A stretch of DNA of 64,000 bases from JAUUZQ01 sp964538375 (GCA_964538375.1 CAZIFQ010000011.1:25738-89737), one strand, 5' to 3'; positions 7,598 to 17,287 are shown, numbered from the stretch's first letter. The notes: generated from the letters alone by a model not told the origin. Numbers and translations are program-made.

Positions 7598-10500
7598 ATG
7601 ATTAGACGTACTGCAATTCTGTCAATACTAGTAGTTTTTGCCCTGCAAAGCTTCGGACAGGTCAATAAGTTTGGCATTCCCAAGGTTACCAACTATCCTC
7701 ATATTGTCACCAATGGAAGTGAGCAGAACTGGGCCATTACCCAGGATCACAGGGGAGTAATTTATGTAGGAAATGATGACAAGGGTATTCTCGAATATGA
7801 TGGCAATAAGTGGAGAAATATCTATATCCCGAATAACAGTAAAATTCGTTCTTTAGCAACAGCCGACGATGGAACAGTATATGTTGGTGCCGTAGCTGAG
7901 CTTGGATATCTCAAGCCAGATATGAACGGCGATCTTCAATATCAATCATTGATTCCCGAAAATGACACGACTTTCCCGGTGTTTGGAGATATTTGGAAGA
8001 CCTACAGTAACAGTGATAATATCTACTTTTGTAGTGAAAGACACATCATAATTTACTCTACTGACACTAAAACATTTAGTGTTGTAGAAACCTATGAGCA
8101 TACGCTATTTTGCTTCTTTGAAAATGAGAAGCTCTACTGTGGGGCCTTTCTCGATGGATTGGTTGAATTGCGGGAAGACACCGTAGTCAAATCTCTTGGG
8201 GGCTCCTTTTACTCAAGAAAAAATATTTTCGGACTTGCCTCCTATGACTCTGAAAATCTGATTATTGGAACCCCTCAGGATGGCCTGACTATCTACAATA
8301 TTGAAACAGGCAATGTTGATTCTACTTTTTCATCAACAGAAACTAAACAATATATACAAAACCACTACATATACAACCTGCTAAAACTTCCAACAAATGA
8401 TTTTTTAGTTTCAACTGCAGATGGAGGCATGCTTGTTGTGTCCCATAAAGGTGAATTAAAAGAGATTATTTCCAGAGAAGAAGGACTGCAAGACCTTACC
8501 ATATATTCCTCCTATGTAAACCCGGATATTTCTCCCTATCCCCCTGTGTGGTCTGCACTAAGTCTGGGTATTGCCAAAACTGACTTCAATTCACCTTTAA
8601 AAAATTTCACTACTGAAGATGGATACCAGGGACTGATTCTTAATATTTCATCCTTAGGTGATCAATTATTTATTGGGACAAGTACAGGTCTGTATTCAAT
8701 GAAAACTATTGATGGGAAATCATCTTTCGTTCCGATCGATCGCATGAATTTCAGAGTGTGGAAGTTTCAAAATTTTGTCTTGAATACTGGCGAAGAAGTT
8801 TTACTTGCTATTACAGCTGAGGGTATCTACCAGATACACAAAAATGGCAAAGTTGTTGCTCTTGATGATAAGATAAGAGACAAATCTGATCCGGAGGGAA
8901 GTAAATTCTGGGGCTATACCATTCTCCAGGATCCCAATAATGAAAATCGAATTCTACTTGGAAGAACAACCTCAATAAACTTCCTCATTTATAGGAATGG
9001 AGTATGGTATCAAGAGTATAGTCTTGAAAAAGTTAAAGGTCCGGTTATATCCCTGGAAATAGATAATAATGGGGATTTATTTTTTGGCACAGAGCTAAAT
9101 GGTATCGGAAAATACAATCCAAAAGACACCCTTACTCCTCCAATTTATTATGGTGAAGAGAGTGGATTACCTGTTTTGACTGAAAACTCTGTATTGCGAA
9201 TTGGAGATGAGTTGGTATTCGGTACCCAGGATGGGATTTATAAATACAATGAGGAGAACGATAACTTTGAAGAAAAATCCATCTACAATCAATATCTGCC
9301 AGAAGGAACAAACTGGATTTATACTCTTTATAAAGACCAGGATGGAGTTATTTGGATAAGTTATGAAAATAGCAAATTAGGATGGTTGGTATCGTATTTA
9401 GAACCTGTTGCAGATGGGTTTGTTGCTATTCAAAAACCATTTTATTCACTGAGCAATTTATCTTCTACTGATGCTTTCTTCAGTGATCAAAGTGGAAGTG
9501 TATGGTTTCCTAAATCAAATTTACTTTACCATTTCCAAAAGGGAGTTGAAATGCCTGAATCAAGCTACCGCGCCCTTGTGCGAAAGGTAACTCTAGGATC
9601 AGATTCTATAATTTACAATGGGGCCTATCCAAAAAAGAATGAGTCAGGAGGCTTTGATCTCGGAGAATTTCAGGATGCAGAGTTGATTCCGCATATCAAG
9701 CACAGTGAAAACAATATAGAGTTCAGATGGAGTGCTCCCTATTTTGACCAGGAAGAAGCGGTTGAATACAGTTATTACTTAGACGGATTCTCTTCGGCAT
9801 GGTCTGACTGGGAGAAAGTGATATACAAAGACTTCACCAACCTGCCCAATGGCACTTACAACTTTAGGATAAAAGCAAAGAATATTTACCGGGATGAAAG
9901 TGTGGAAGATTCATTTACTTTTATCATTAAGAGACCCTGGTATCTGACTATAGTAGCATTTTTTGTTTACCTGATATTAGCAGTACTCATTGTTTATGTC
10001 ATCATAATTTTATATACGAGACGTCTAAAAAATGAGAATATCAGGTTGGAAGGCATTATCCAGGAGCGGACTGCTAAAATAATGAAACAGAAGGAGGAAC
10101 TGACTGACAGCATTGAATATGCCAGTCGCATACAAAGAGCATTACTGCCTCCTGATAAAATACTCAATAAACATGATTTGGATCACTTTATTCTGTTCAG
10201 GCCCAGAGATATTGTGAGTGGAGACTTCTATTGGATTGGAACGAATGGTGGCAAATTATTTATTGTTGCTGCCGATTGTACGGGACATGGAGTGCCAGGA
10301 GCATTCATGAGTATGCTGGGAATTTCATTTTTAGATGAGATTATTATCAAATCAGGCATCTCTCAAACCAATGAGATTCTTGATTCCCTGAGACAACATG
10401 TGATTACTTCTCTTAGACAAACGGGTAAGAGCATGGCTGAGTCTACTAAAGATGGAATGGACCTTGCCATGATTTCAATTGACCAGGAGAGCAAGGCAAT

Positions 10501-10936
10501 TCAATATTCAGGGGCCTATAATCCACTCTATTCCGTGAGAGAACTTAACAAAGAAGAGAAAGCTATCCTACTAAAAGGTGGAGATTTGGAACTAGACAGG
10601 GGTGACTTACACAACGACACACATATTCTTCTCCAGGTGAAGGCAGATCAAATGCCAATTGGAATCTCTGAGAAAGATTTTGATTTCTCAGCTAAAACAA
10701 TTGAAGATGTAAAATCATCTACGCTATATCTTTTCTCTGATGGATATGTTGATCAGTTTGGCGGACCAAATGGAAAGAAACTAATGGCGAAAAACTTCAA
10801 GAAGCTATTGTTAGAAATCCAAAATCTATCCATGGAAAAACAAGGAGAAAAACTTGATAAGTTGCTTGTTGAATGGATGGGAGATATTAGCCAGATAGAT
10901 GATGTGCTGATTATTGGTGTAAAACTGGGCAAGTAG
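7598..10936 (+). CDS. Sensor-type SpoIIE phosphatase: beta-propeller, Y_Y_Y domain, TM, PP2C
   Basis: The 1112-residue membrane protein has a signal peptide, then a two-component-regulator-type beta-propeller (about 25-680). A Y_Y_Y domain follows (about 700-778), one membrane helix (about 781-806) and a short coiled coil. A SpoIIE/PP2C serine phosphatase domain (about 860-1112) completes it. Metal-binding motifs are intact: RDIVSGDFYW (Asp871), DCTGHGVPGAFMS, DGMDLAM, SDGYVDQFGG and IDDVLI. The layout is that of a hybrid two-component sensor with the kinase replaced by a phosphatase, so an outside ligand should control dephosphorylation of a cytoplasmic protein. A soluble paralogue lies 71 bases downstream. 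The substrate is unknown; a SiaC homologue at 16.2 kb is a candidate. Confidence 0.88.
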   Translation: MIRRTAILSILVVFALQSFGQVNKFGIPKVTNYPHIVTNGSEQNWAITQDHRGVIYVGNDDKGILEYDGNKWRNIYIPNNSKIRSLATADDGTVYVGAVAELGYLKPDMNGDLQYQSLIPENDTTFPVFGDIWKTYSNSDNIYFCSERHIIIYSTDTKTFSVVETYEHTLFCFFENEKLYCGAFLDGLVELREDTVVKSLGGSFYSRKNIFGLASYDSENLIIGTPQDGLTIYNIETGNVDSTFSSTETKQYIQNHYIYNLLKLPTNDFLVSTADGGMLVVSHKGELKEIISREEGLQDLTIYSSYVNPDISPYPPVWSALSLGIAKTDFNSPLKNFTTEDGYQGLILNISSLGDQLFIGTSTGLYSMKTIDGKSSFVPIDRMNFRVWKFQNFVLNTGEEVLLAITAEGIYQIHKNGKVVALDDKIRDKSDPEGSKFWGYTILQDPNNENRILLGRTTSINFLIYRNGVWYQEYSLEKVKGPVISLEIDNNGDLFFGTELNGIGKYNPKDTLTPPIYYGEESGLPVLTENSVLRIGDELVFGTQDGIYKYNEENDNFEEKSIYNQYLPEGTNWIYTLYKDQDGVIWISYENSKLGWLVSYLEPVADGFVAIQKPFYSLSNLSSTDAFFSDQSGSVWFPKSNLLYHFQKGVEMPESSYRALVRKVTLGSDSIIYNGAYPKKNESGGFDLGEFQDAELIPHIKHSENNIEFRWSAPYFDQEEAVEYSYYLDGFSSAWSDWEKVIYKDFTNLPNGTYNFRIKAKNIYRDESVEDSFTFIIKRPWYLTIVAFFVYLILAVLIVYVIIILYTRRLKNENIRLEGIIQERTAKIMKQKEELTDSIEYASRIQRALLPPDKILNKHDLDHFILFRPRDIVSGDFYWIGTNGGKLFIVAADCTGHGVPGAFMSMLGISFLDEIIIKSGISQTNEILDSLRQHVITSLRQTGKSMAESTKDGMDLAMISIDQESKAIQYSGAYNPLYSVRELNKEEKAILLKGGDLELDRGDLHNDTHILLQVKADQMPIGISEKDFDFSAKTIEDVKSSTLYLFSDGYVDQFGGPNGKKLMAKNFKKLLLEIQNLSMEKQGEKLDKLLVEWMGDISQIDDVLIIGVKLGK

Positions 10937-11007
10937 GCCATGCCTTTCTCAACAGTATTGTTTATGTATCCCCGGTTCAATCAATTGATCGGGAAATTTT
11001 GTATAGA

Positions 11008-11826
11008 ATGAGTCCTACCAATTCAAATAATGAAAAACTCAGCCGCGAAGAGCTGCTGGAGCAAAGAAAAGAGTTGATTTCCAGTATAAAGTATGCAAGT
11101 TTTATCCAGGAAGCTATCCTGCCAGACGCAAAATACCTCGAAAAAATATTAAACGAATACTTCATCCTGTACCTCCCCAGGGATATTGTTAGCGGGGACT
11201 TCTATTTCTGTACAAAAATTGAAAATTATGTCATCGCTGCTGCAGGAGACTGCACCGGGCATGGAGTCCCCGGAGCTTTAATGAGCATTATGGGGGCCTC
11301 ATTCTTAAATGAAATCATAAGCGGTAAAGGACCATGGAAGCCAAGCAGAATCTTAAACCTACTAAGGGAAAGAGTTATGAAAGCCCTGCATCAAACTGGC
11401 AAAGATGATGAGAACAAAGATGCCATAGATATGGCTCTATGTGTCTTTAATGAAGATACGGGAGAGTTACAGTTTTCAGGTGCCAATAATCCATTGTACC
11501 ATATTAGGAATGGCACATTGACTGAGATAAAGGCAAATAAGATGCCAGTGGGAATTAATGCAATTGATGAAGAGTCTTTTACCAACCATTCCATCAGGTT
11601 AATCTCAGATGATATGGTATATATCTTTTCAGATGGCTACGCTGATCAATTTGGAGGTGTGCATGAAAAAAAATTCAAGTATAGTCCTTTAAAAGTGTTA
11701 CTTACGGAAATATCAGATAAGGAATTGCATCTCCAAAGAGAAATATTGCTGGAAAGATTAAATTCCTGGAAAGGAAAAAATGAACAGGTAGATGATATCA
11801 TCGTCTTCGGAATTAAATTCCTTTGA
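11008..11826 (+). CDS. Soluble SpoIIE/PP2C-type serine phosphatase
   Basis: The 272-residue protein is almost only a PP2C/SpoIIE domain preceded by a short helical segment (LLEQRKELISSIKYASFIQEAILP). That segment matches the linker of the membrane paralogues at 7598 and 61773. Catalytic metal ligands are present in RDIVSGDFYF (Asp59), GDCTGHGVPGALMS, DAIDMAL, SDGYADQFGG and VDDIIVFG. The reading frame is open from a TTG at 10999, but the ATG at 11008 is the better start. It has no sensor or membrane part, so it may share a substrate with the sensor phosphatase directly upstream or be regulated by protein contact. Confidence 0.88.
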   Translation: MSPTNSNNEKLSREELLEQRKELISSIKYASFIQEAILPDAKYLEKILNEYFILYLPRDIVSGDFYFCTKIENYVIAAAGDCTGHGVPGALMSIMGASFLNEIISGKGPWKPSRILNLLRERVMKALHQTGKDDENKDAIDMALCVFNEDTGELQFSGANNPLYHIRNGTLTEIKANKMPVGINAIDEESFTNHSIRLISDDMVYIFSDGYADQFGGVHEKKFKYSPLKVLLTEISDKELHLQREILLERLNSWKGKNEQVDDIIVFGIKFL

Positions 11827-11893
11827 CAAGCTAAATTGTAACTTTCTTCGCATTTTTTCAGTATTATTGCTTTAATAAACTACCGTATAACTA

Positions 11894-14224
11894 ATGAAAC
11901 TTACTGCATTCCGAATCAAGAATTTCAGGTCTATTATTGACACAAACTGGCAAGTGCTTGCATTTGACAATATTACCAGTTTAATAGGCCAGAATGAATC
12001 GGGAAAAACTTCTATCCTGGAAGGATTAAAGGCGTTCTACGACACTCGTCTGATTGAAGATATGCTCCGAAGCGACCTTTCTCTTCCTATTGTTGCCTGC
12101 AGATTCGATTTTTCAGTATCTGAACTGGAAAACACTATGGACATTAATAAGCTTCATCCAAATGTTCAAAGCAAACTTGCCTCTCTGAACTCTATTTCTA
12201 TTACCAGGGTGTGGGAAAACGATCTTTCCAGTTACCTTGAGACCGGAGAGGAACTGGACGATATCTACAGGGTTGAAGAAAATAAGCGGAAGGTCCGGGG
12301 AGTTAAGATTCAAAAATTATTACAAAATACTTCCAATGAGGTGCTTAAGGCATCGACAGCACTGGCAAAAGCGAGAAAAAGTCTGGAAACAATTAACAAT
12401 TCAATTGAAGAAATCAAGGAGCCGCTTAACTTAGGCAAAAAGTCGGGAAGATCTCTTTTTTCCAAGGAAAGAAAGAGGTCCAAGTCAGGTGAATCAAATG
12501 AATTGACTGTCAAATTGAAGCAGCTGGGAGATGATCGCAAGAGAAAAACGGCAACTGTATCTGACAAAGAGAAGATTTTGAGTAAACTTACACAGAAGAA
12601 GCTGGTAAGTGAGCGGATCAAAGAAGCGGAATCAGAGATTCATAGAAACAAAAGTGAACTCTCAGTTGCAAGAGACAATTATGTTCAATTTTCAAAAGTA
12701 ATTGGTCTCTACCCTTCTGAAAAAGAGTTAAGAGTTGCAGAAGCAAAAGAAGAACAATTGAGCTATGAAATTGAAGAGATAAAAAACAATCTATCTCACA
12801 GTCAGAAAGAATATGATATTTTATTGCGTGCAGCTGAAATGGTTTATGAAGGATCTAAGCTCTCCGCATCAATAGAAAAAGCTGAAAAAGAGATTGATAA
12901 ACTCGATGAGTTTATGGGGTCAAGGGAGCTGGCAGAGGAAATTTTTAAGCTGTGTCCGGAATTCGAGTTGTTCGAGGATTTTAGTTCTTTACTACCCAAC
13001 AGGATTGATCTGGAAGATATTGTTAACGGAAATTCATTAGCAGAAGGTTACAAAGCTGCTATTAATTTTCTTACCATAACTGGCTTAGATTACTCCTTCT
13101 TCCTTCAACCATCCAACAGAATTCTTAAACAGAAAATTGAGAATCTGAACGGGGAGCTGACACTTAATTTCCAGGATTTTTGGAGTCAGAATGTGGGAAA
13201 GAAGAATAAGATAAAAATCAATTTTGAACTTGCCCATTATGATCACAGCGACTCTGAGAAAAGTGGTAAACCGTTCATTGAATTCTGGATTAAGGATGAA
13301 TCAGAACGACTCTACCCAAAACAACGAAGCCGGGGAGTAAGATGGTTCCTCTCATTTTTCCTGGAATTGAAAGCTACTGCTATGGATGAGAGTCGACAGA
13401 ATAAAGTTCTTCTGATAGATGAACCAGGTGTGAGTTTGCACGTCAGGGCGCAGGAAGATGTGTTAATGGTATTTGATGATATCAAAGAACAAATACAGAT
13501 CATCTATTCAACACATTCCCCACATCTTATTGACGTAAATAAACTGTACAGGGTTATTGCTGTTCAAAGAGCCGTCGAAGACGATATGAACAGTGAAACA
13601 CTGGTGTTTAATACGAAATCACTTCGTGCTGCTACAGCTGACACCTTATCTCCGGTATACTCTATGATGGGCTCAAGGTTAAGTCAGCAGGAAATTATAA
13701 AAGCATTTAATAATGTTGTTGTTAAGGATCTTGCAACATATTATCTCTTGAAGGCAATATTGCTGCTAACCAACTATACAGAGAAGGAGTGTTACTTTAT
13801 ACCGTCCTCAGGAACCTCAAGCATGCCAATGATCATAAATATCCTGGTTGGCTGGGGCGTAGAATATCTCGCATTGAATTTTGGGAATGAAGATGAGGAT
13901 TTCATGTATCACAAGTTAAGAAAGGAACTTTTTGAAAATAATGTTGACCTTGCGGACATTCAACTGATTCATATGAGTGAATTCATGGATGTTGAAGATA
14001 TGTTCTCCACTATCGACTTTAAAAAATACGTGGTACATGTGAGAGAAGGAATTACAATTTCAAACTCTGAATACCTTAAAGATAACAACCATTCAAGAGC
14101 AATACTTGCCTCGAACTTTCTCCAGGAAGTAACTAAAAAGAAGGTGAGCTTAAAAGAATTTGATGAGGAGACGAGAGACAATCTTACTGCGTTTATAGAG
14201 AAACTTGCATCTGTTCTCAAGTAA
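11894..14224 (+). CDS. OLD-family-like AAA ATPase with degenerate TOPRIM region
   Basis: The 776-residue protein has an ABC/SMC-like ATPase split by a coiled coil. The Walker A is GQNESGKTS (about residues 34-42), the coiled coil runs about 150-350, and the Walker B is VLLIDEPGVSLH (about 503-514) followed by STHSPHLID. This is the architecture of OLD (overcoming lysogenization defect) nucleases. The C-terminal 180 residues sit where the TOPRIM nuclease should be. However, the usual VEGxTD motif reads VVVKDLATYYLL and the DxD-type motif reads LNFGNEDED; only a late VEDMF motif looks conserved. It may therefore bind DNA and ATP without cutting. No UvrD-like helicase (Gabija partner) is adjacent. 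Confidence 0.75.
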   Translation: MKLTAFRIKNFRSIIDTNWQVLAFDNITSLIGQNESGKTSILEGLKAFYDTRLIEDMLRSDLSLPIVACRFDFSVSELENTMDINKLHPNVQSKLASLNSISITRVWENDLSSYLETGEELDDIYRVEENKRKVRGVKIQKLLQNTSNEVLKASTALAKARKSLETINNSIEEIKEPLNLGKKSGRSLFSKERKRSKSGESNELTVKLKQLGDDRKRKTATVSDKEKILSKLTQKKLVSERIKEAESEIHRNKSELSVARDNYVQFSKVIGLYPSEKELRVAEAKEEQLSYEIEEIKNNLSHSQKEYDILLRAAEMVYEGSKLSASIEKAEKEIDKLDEFMGSRELAEEIFKLCPEFELFEDFSSLLPNRIDLEDIVNGNSLAEGYKAAINFLTITGLDYSFFLQPSNRILKQKIENLNGELTLNFQDFWSQNVGKKNKIKINFELAHYDHSDSEKSGKPFIEFWIKDESERLYPKQRSRGVRWFLSFFLELKATAMDESRQNKVLLIDEPGVSLHVRAQEDVLMVFDDIKEQIQIIYSTHSPHLIDVNKLYRVIAVQRAVEDDMNSETLVFNTKSLRAATADTLSPVYSMMGSRLSQQEIIKAFNNVVVKDLATYYLLKAILLLTNYTEKECYFIPSSGTSSMPMIINILVGWGVEYLALNFGNEDEDFMYHKLRKELFENNVDLADIQLIHMSEFMDVEDMFSTIDFKKYVVHVREGITISNSEYLKDNNHSRAILASNFLQEVTKKKVSLKEFDEETRDNLTAFIEKLASVLK

Positions 14225-14269
14225 AGGATATGGTTTTACTTGACCTTTTGATTGACTTATTTGTGTGAT

Positions 14270-15346
14270 ATGAAAAAAATTGTTTTCCTGATTTTACTTC
14301 TTTTCATTTGTTATTCTGTCAATGCTCAAAAAACTGAAAAGGATACAATACTTTTGTTCAACCCAACTGTTTCAAATATTTCTACTATTGAATTTCTGAT
14401 TGAACATGATATCCTTCAGCTTGATGATCCTTATTTCAAAGGAGTATACCACACGAATGAAAGCTATGACTATAGCCAATCTTCAGATTTCCTTGCGTTG
14501 AATACACTGCTCCCGTTCTCACTCAAAGAAGTTACAGGTGAGCTTCCTGCTGAGCAGATTTATCTCGAAAACTCATGTTCTGGCGTTTTTAAGAATTTAT
14601 TTGACAATTCAAAAGGAGCAATTTTTATGGGTGGTCCTGACTTGCCCCCGACTACCTACAATGAATCTACACATCTGTTAACCCGGATAATGGACCCTGG
14701 CAGACACTACCTTGAATTGTCATTCTTGTTCCATATCCTGGGCGGGAATCAAGATAAAGCTTTTAAACCGCTGATGAAGAAGAATCCTGAATACGCAGTC
14801 CTGGGTATTTGCTTAGGGATGCAAACAATCAATGTTGCCACTGGGGGAACAATGATTCAGGACATCCCTCATGAGGTTTATGGATATAACTATGTTGAAG
14901 ATATACTTGATGCTCAATCTGACATGATTCATACCAACTATAATCTACGCGAACCGGGTGATGAGATCAGTTACACCAGTTACCACTTCCACCCTATTCT
15001 TCTCAACCAGGATTTCCCATTGCCGGGCAAAAGAAAAGAGATAAGTGAGAATCATCCTTTTGTATTGAGTAGTCATCACCAGGCCATTGAAGACTTAGGA
15101 AAAGGACTTTCAGTAGTGGCTTCATCAATGGATGGAAGAATAATCGAAGCAGTTGTCCATCGAAAATATAAGAATGTTATTGGAGTACAGTTCCACCCGG
15201 AAAAAACAAGTTTATTTACCCACAATCAGCAATTCAGAGTTTCTCCTGACAGCATTATCGATTTCAATCAATTTTTAATTGAAACCGATTCATATCTTTT
15301 TCATCGTAAACTCTGGGAAAATATATCTGTTAACTTTAAGCAGTAA
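14270..15346 (+). CDS. Secreted class I glutamine amidotransferase / C26 gamma-glutamyl hydrolase-like
   Basis: The 358-residue protein has a signal peptide (MKKIVFLILLLFICYSVNAQ) starting at the ATG at 14270; the frame is open further upstream, from a TTG at 14252. The catalytic triad of the peptidase C26 family is visible: nucleophile Cys181 in GICLGMQ, and His/Glu in VIGVQFHPEKT near the end. Family members cleave gamma-glutamyl bonds, for example of gamma-glutamyl-GABA or folate polyglutamates. Export to the periplasm is unusual for the PuuD-type enzyme, so the substrate could be a cell-wall or scavenged gamma-glutamyl peptide. That is inference. Confidence 0.8.
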   Translation: MKKIVFLILLLFICYSVNAQKTEKDTILLFNPTVSNISTIEFLIEHDILQLDDPYFKGVYHTNESYDYSQSSDFLALNTLLPFSLKEVTGELPAEQIYLENSCSGVFKNLFDNSKGAIFMGGPDLPPTTYNESTHLLTRIMDPGRHYLELSFLFHILGGNQDKAFKPLMKKNPEYAVLGICLGMQTINVATGGTMIQDIPHEVYGYNYVEDILDAQSDMIHTNYNLREPGDEISYTSYHFHPILLNQDFPLPGKRKEISENHPFVLSSHHQAIEDLGKGLSVVASSMDGRIIEAVVHRKYKNVIGVQFHPEKTSLFTHNQQFRVSPDSIIDFNQFLIETDSYLFHRKLWENISVNFKQ

Positions 15347-15514
15347 AATTCCAAAACTCTTTTTTTCAACTGTAGATATGAAGTCTTAAAAAAATAATTA
15401 ATTTGAATGAAATTTATCATTTTCACATACAGTTACTTCTCTGGTACAAATTTTGCGTGATATAGATAAACCAATTCCGCTCGAAAGTGTCTAATAATAA
15501 ATAAGTAAGGAACT

Positions 15515-16234
15515 ATGAAGAAACTAATTGGAACTCTCGCCATATTAAGCATTACAATTTTTGTTTTTGGGCAAGGTGAAGAAACAACATTGGAAAACTA
15601 TGAAGCATCTGAAAACCTTAGAGAACTAGGGTCATCTTCCGGGACAGGGGCTGTCCAAACATTTGATAACAGGTACAAAGGAGTAAAAGGATCAGTATAC
15701 GTATTTGAGAATTGGCTTCCTGGAGAATTGTTTCTGAAAGAGAAAAAAAAGGTTCATTTTCCAAATCTGAATTACGATGTTTACGATAACTATGTTGTTT
15801 ATAAAGAAGAAATTGGAGGAACTATACTGGAAGTGAATAAACGACTGATTGATTTTTTTTATATCTATGCTGAAGACACCTTAAAATTTGTTCCGGTAAA
15901 ACTTTCTAAGACCACAGGGACATCATTCGCCGAAATTCTTTATGAAGGCGAAACAAAACTTTATCGCGTATTCAAAAAGGAGTTTCTAAAAGCCAATTAT
16001 GAAGGAGGATACAGTGCTGACAGAGAATATGATGAATTTGTTGACAAAATATCATTCCAGGTACACTTTCCCGGTCAGGAAACACTTATAAAACTGAAAA
16101 CAAACAAAGGAATAGCGAAACAATTTCCTGATCATAATTCAGAAATGAAGAAATTCCTGGGGAATTATTCTGCTGGCGAATTAAAAAACCAGGAAACTTT
16201 GGCGGAGATAATGAAATATTACGATTCCTTATAG
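15515..16234 (+). CDS. Secreted protein of unknown function
   Basis: The 239-residue protein has a signal peptide (MKKLIGTLAILSITIFVFGQ). It then has a mixed alpha/beta region with many aromatic and lysine residues, containing KGSVYVFENWLPGELFLKEKK and an NYDVYDNYVVY segment. This resembles hypothetical proteins often seen in Bacteroidota that have a beta-strand-rich body and a helical tail. No catalytic motif was recognised. It ends 6 bases before the convergent SiaC-like gene. A periplasmic or surface location is likely. Confidence 0.7.
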   Translation: MKKLIGTLAILSITIFVFGQGEETTLENYEASENLRELGSSSGTGAVQTFDNRYKGVKGSVYVFENWLPGELFLKEKKKVHFPNLNYDVYDNYVVYKEEIGGTILEVNKRLIDFFYIYAEDTLKFVPVKLSKTTGTSFAEILYEGETKLYRVFKKEFLKANYEGGYSADREYDEFVDKISFQVHFPGQETLIKLKTNKGIAKQFPDHNSEMKKFLGNYSAGELKNQETLAEIMKYYDSL

Positions 16235-16240
16235 AATCTT

Positions 16241-16615
16241 CTACTCCATTTCAATAAAATTAATCTTTAGATCCAGAATCGAGGCGTAATACTCTCCTCT
16301 TTCAAGAATATCGTCATCTCCCTCTTCATAAATCCAATTGATTTTAAGATCATAACCCTTATCATCTATATCTTTAATAAACTTAAGGATTTTGAGCATA
16401 TACTTTGAAGTGCCGCTATTCAGATACTCCATCTCAACATCGACTTCAGTATATACAGAGGGGTCATCAAGATAAGCTTTCAACCAGTCTAGCAGTCCAT
16501 CATAAAATAATGAAACATCCTCCGGAATTGACCTGCCTTTAAATTTAATTTTTCCGGCAGGATCCAGTAGAACGTAAGGTGTTTTTGATGTTGGTTGAAA
16601 TTCTAACCTGTCCAT
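16241..16615 (-). CDS. SiaC-family (DUF1987) regulatory phosphoprotein
   Basis: The 124-residue cytoplasmic protein matches the SiaC/DUF1987 family. It has PxVLLDPAGKIKFKGRSIPEDVSLFYDGLLDWL at the N-terminus (seen as separate short motifs), then EYLNSGTSKYMLKIL, and WIYEEGDDDILERGEYY near the C-terminus. In Pseudomonas aeruginosa SiaC is phosphorylated by SiaB and dephosphorylated by the PP2C phosphatase SiaA, and it activates the diguanylate cyclase SiaD. The region around Ser/Thr in NSGTSK is the expected phosphosite area. The frame opens with a GTG at 16630, but the ATG at 16615 is preferred. No SiaB or SiaD was seen here, while three SpoIIE phosphatases are in the window. Confidence 0.78.
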   Translation of the reverse strand: MDRLEFQPTSKTPYVLLDPAGKIKFKGRSIPEDVSLFYDGLLDWLKAYLDDPSVYTEVDVEMEYLNSGTSKYMLKILKFIKDIDDKGYDLKINWIYEEGDDDILERGEYYASILDLKINFIEME

Positions 16616-16723
16616 TTTATAAAAATTCACTCTAATATATGAAAAATTTTATTCCCAAAAACATCAATTTGTCAGCAAAATGTTACTATTTTGAAAGAAA
16701 AGTGATAAATCAATGAAGAATCT

Positions 16724-17284
16724 ATGTTTTCAGATATTATAAATGATTCAAATGATCTGGTTTGGAATGCACTTGAGTTTGCCACATATCAGCATCGCTT
16801 GCAAAGAAGAAAAGGCTATGAACATCTTCCTTACATTAACCACCCCATTGCAGTTGCCGGAATATTAAAAAGGTTTGGAGAGACTGAAGCCGAGCTTATT
16901 GCAGCTGCCTTGTTGCATGATGTTTTGGAGGATACGAACTCAACGCCCAGGGAGATAGAAAATCGCTTTGGAGCACACATAAAAGAAATCGTGCTTGAGG
17001 TTACAGACGATATGAGCTTACCCAGTGCAGAAAGAAAGGCGCTTCAGGTTATACATGCCTCTACCTTATCCGATAAAGCAAAGAAGATTAAAATAGCAGA
17101 TAAAACTGCTAATACTCTTGATATCTTCAGATTTCCTTTATCATGGTCCCCAAGCAAAAAGAAACATTACATTACCTGGGCCGGTGAAGTTGTTAAGGAA
17201 TGTTGTGGAGTAAACAAAGCACTGGAAGAATATTTCTTCACTGTTGCAGAAGAGTGCATGAAAAAACTGGTTCAAGAAAATTAA
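16724..17284 (+). CDS. Small alarmone (ppGpp) hydrolase-like HD protein, MESH1 type
   Basis: The 186-residue protein is a single HD-domain enzyme resembling the hydrolase half of RelA/SpoT. It has QHRLQRRKG (His24), PYINHP (His40), ALLHDVLEDT (His65-Asp66) and IKIADKTANTLD. These supply the manganese site and guanine-nucleotide pocket of the MESH1/SAH family, which removes the 3'-pyrophosphate from ppGpp. No synthetase, TGS or ACT domain is present. It is divergent from the SiaC-like gene with about 108 bases between starts, so the two could share a control region. Hydrolysis of other nucleotides cannot be excluded. Confidence 0.8.
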   Translation: MFSDIINDSNDLVWNALEFATYQHRLQRRKGYEHLPYINHPIAVAGILKRFGETEAELIAAALLHDVLEDTNSTPREIENRFGAHIKEIVLEVTDDMSLPSAERKALQVIHASTLSDKAKKIKIADKTANTLDIFRFPLSWSPSKKKHYITWAGEVVKECCGVNKALEEYFFTVAEECMKKLVQEN

Positions 17285-17287
17285 GAG

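Noticed and set aside
11894..14224. Gabija or other multi-gene defence system
   Set aside because: The OLD-like ATPase has no adjacent helicase, nuclease or other defence partner; neighbours are a PP2C phosphatase and a C26 peptidase.
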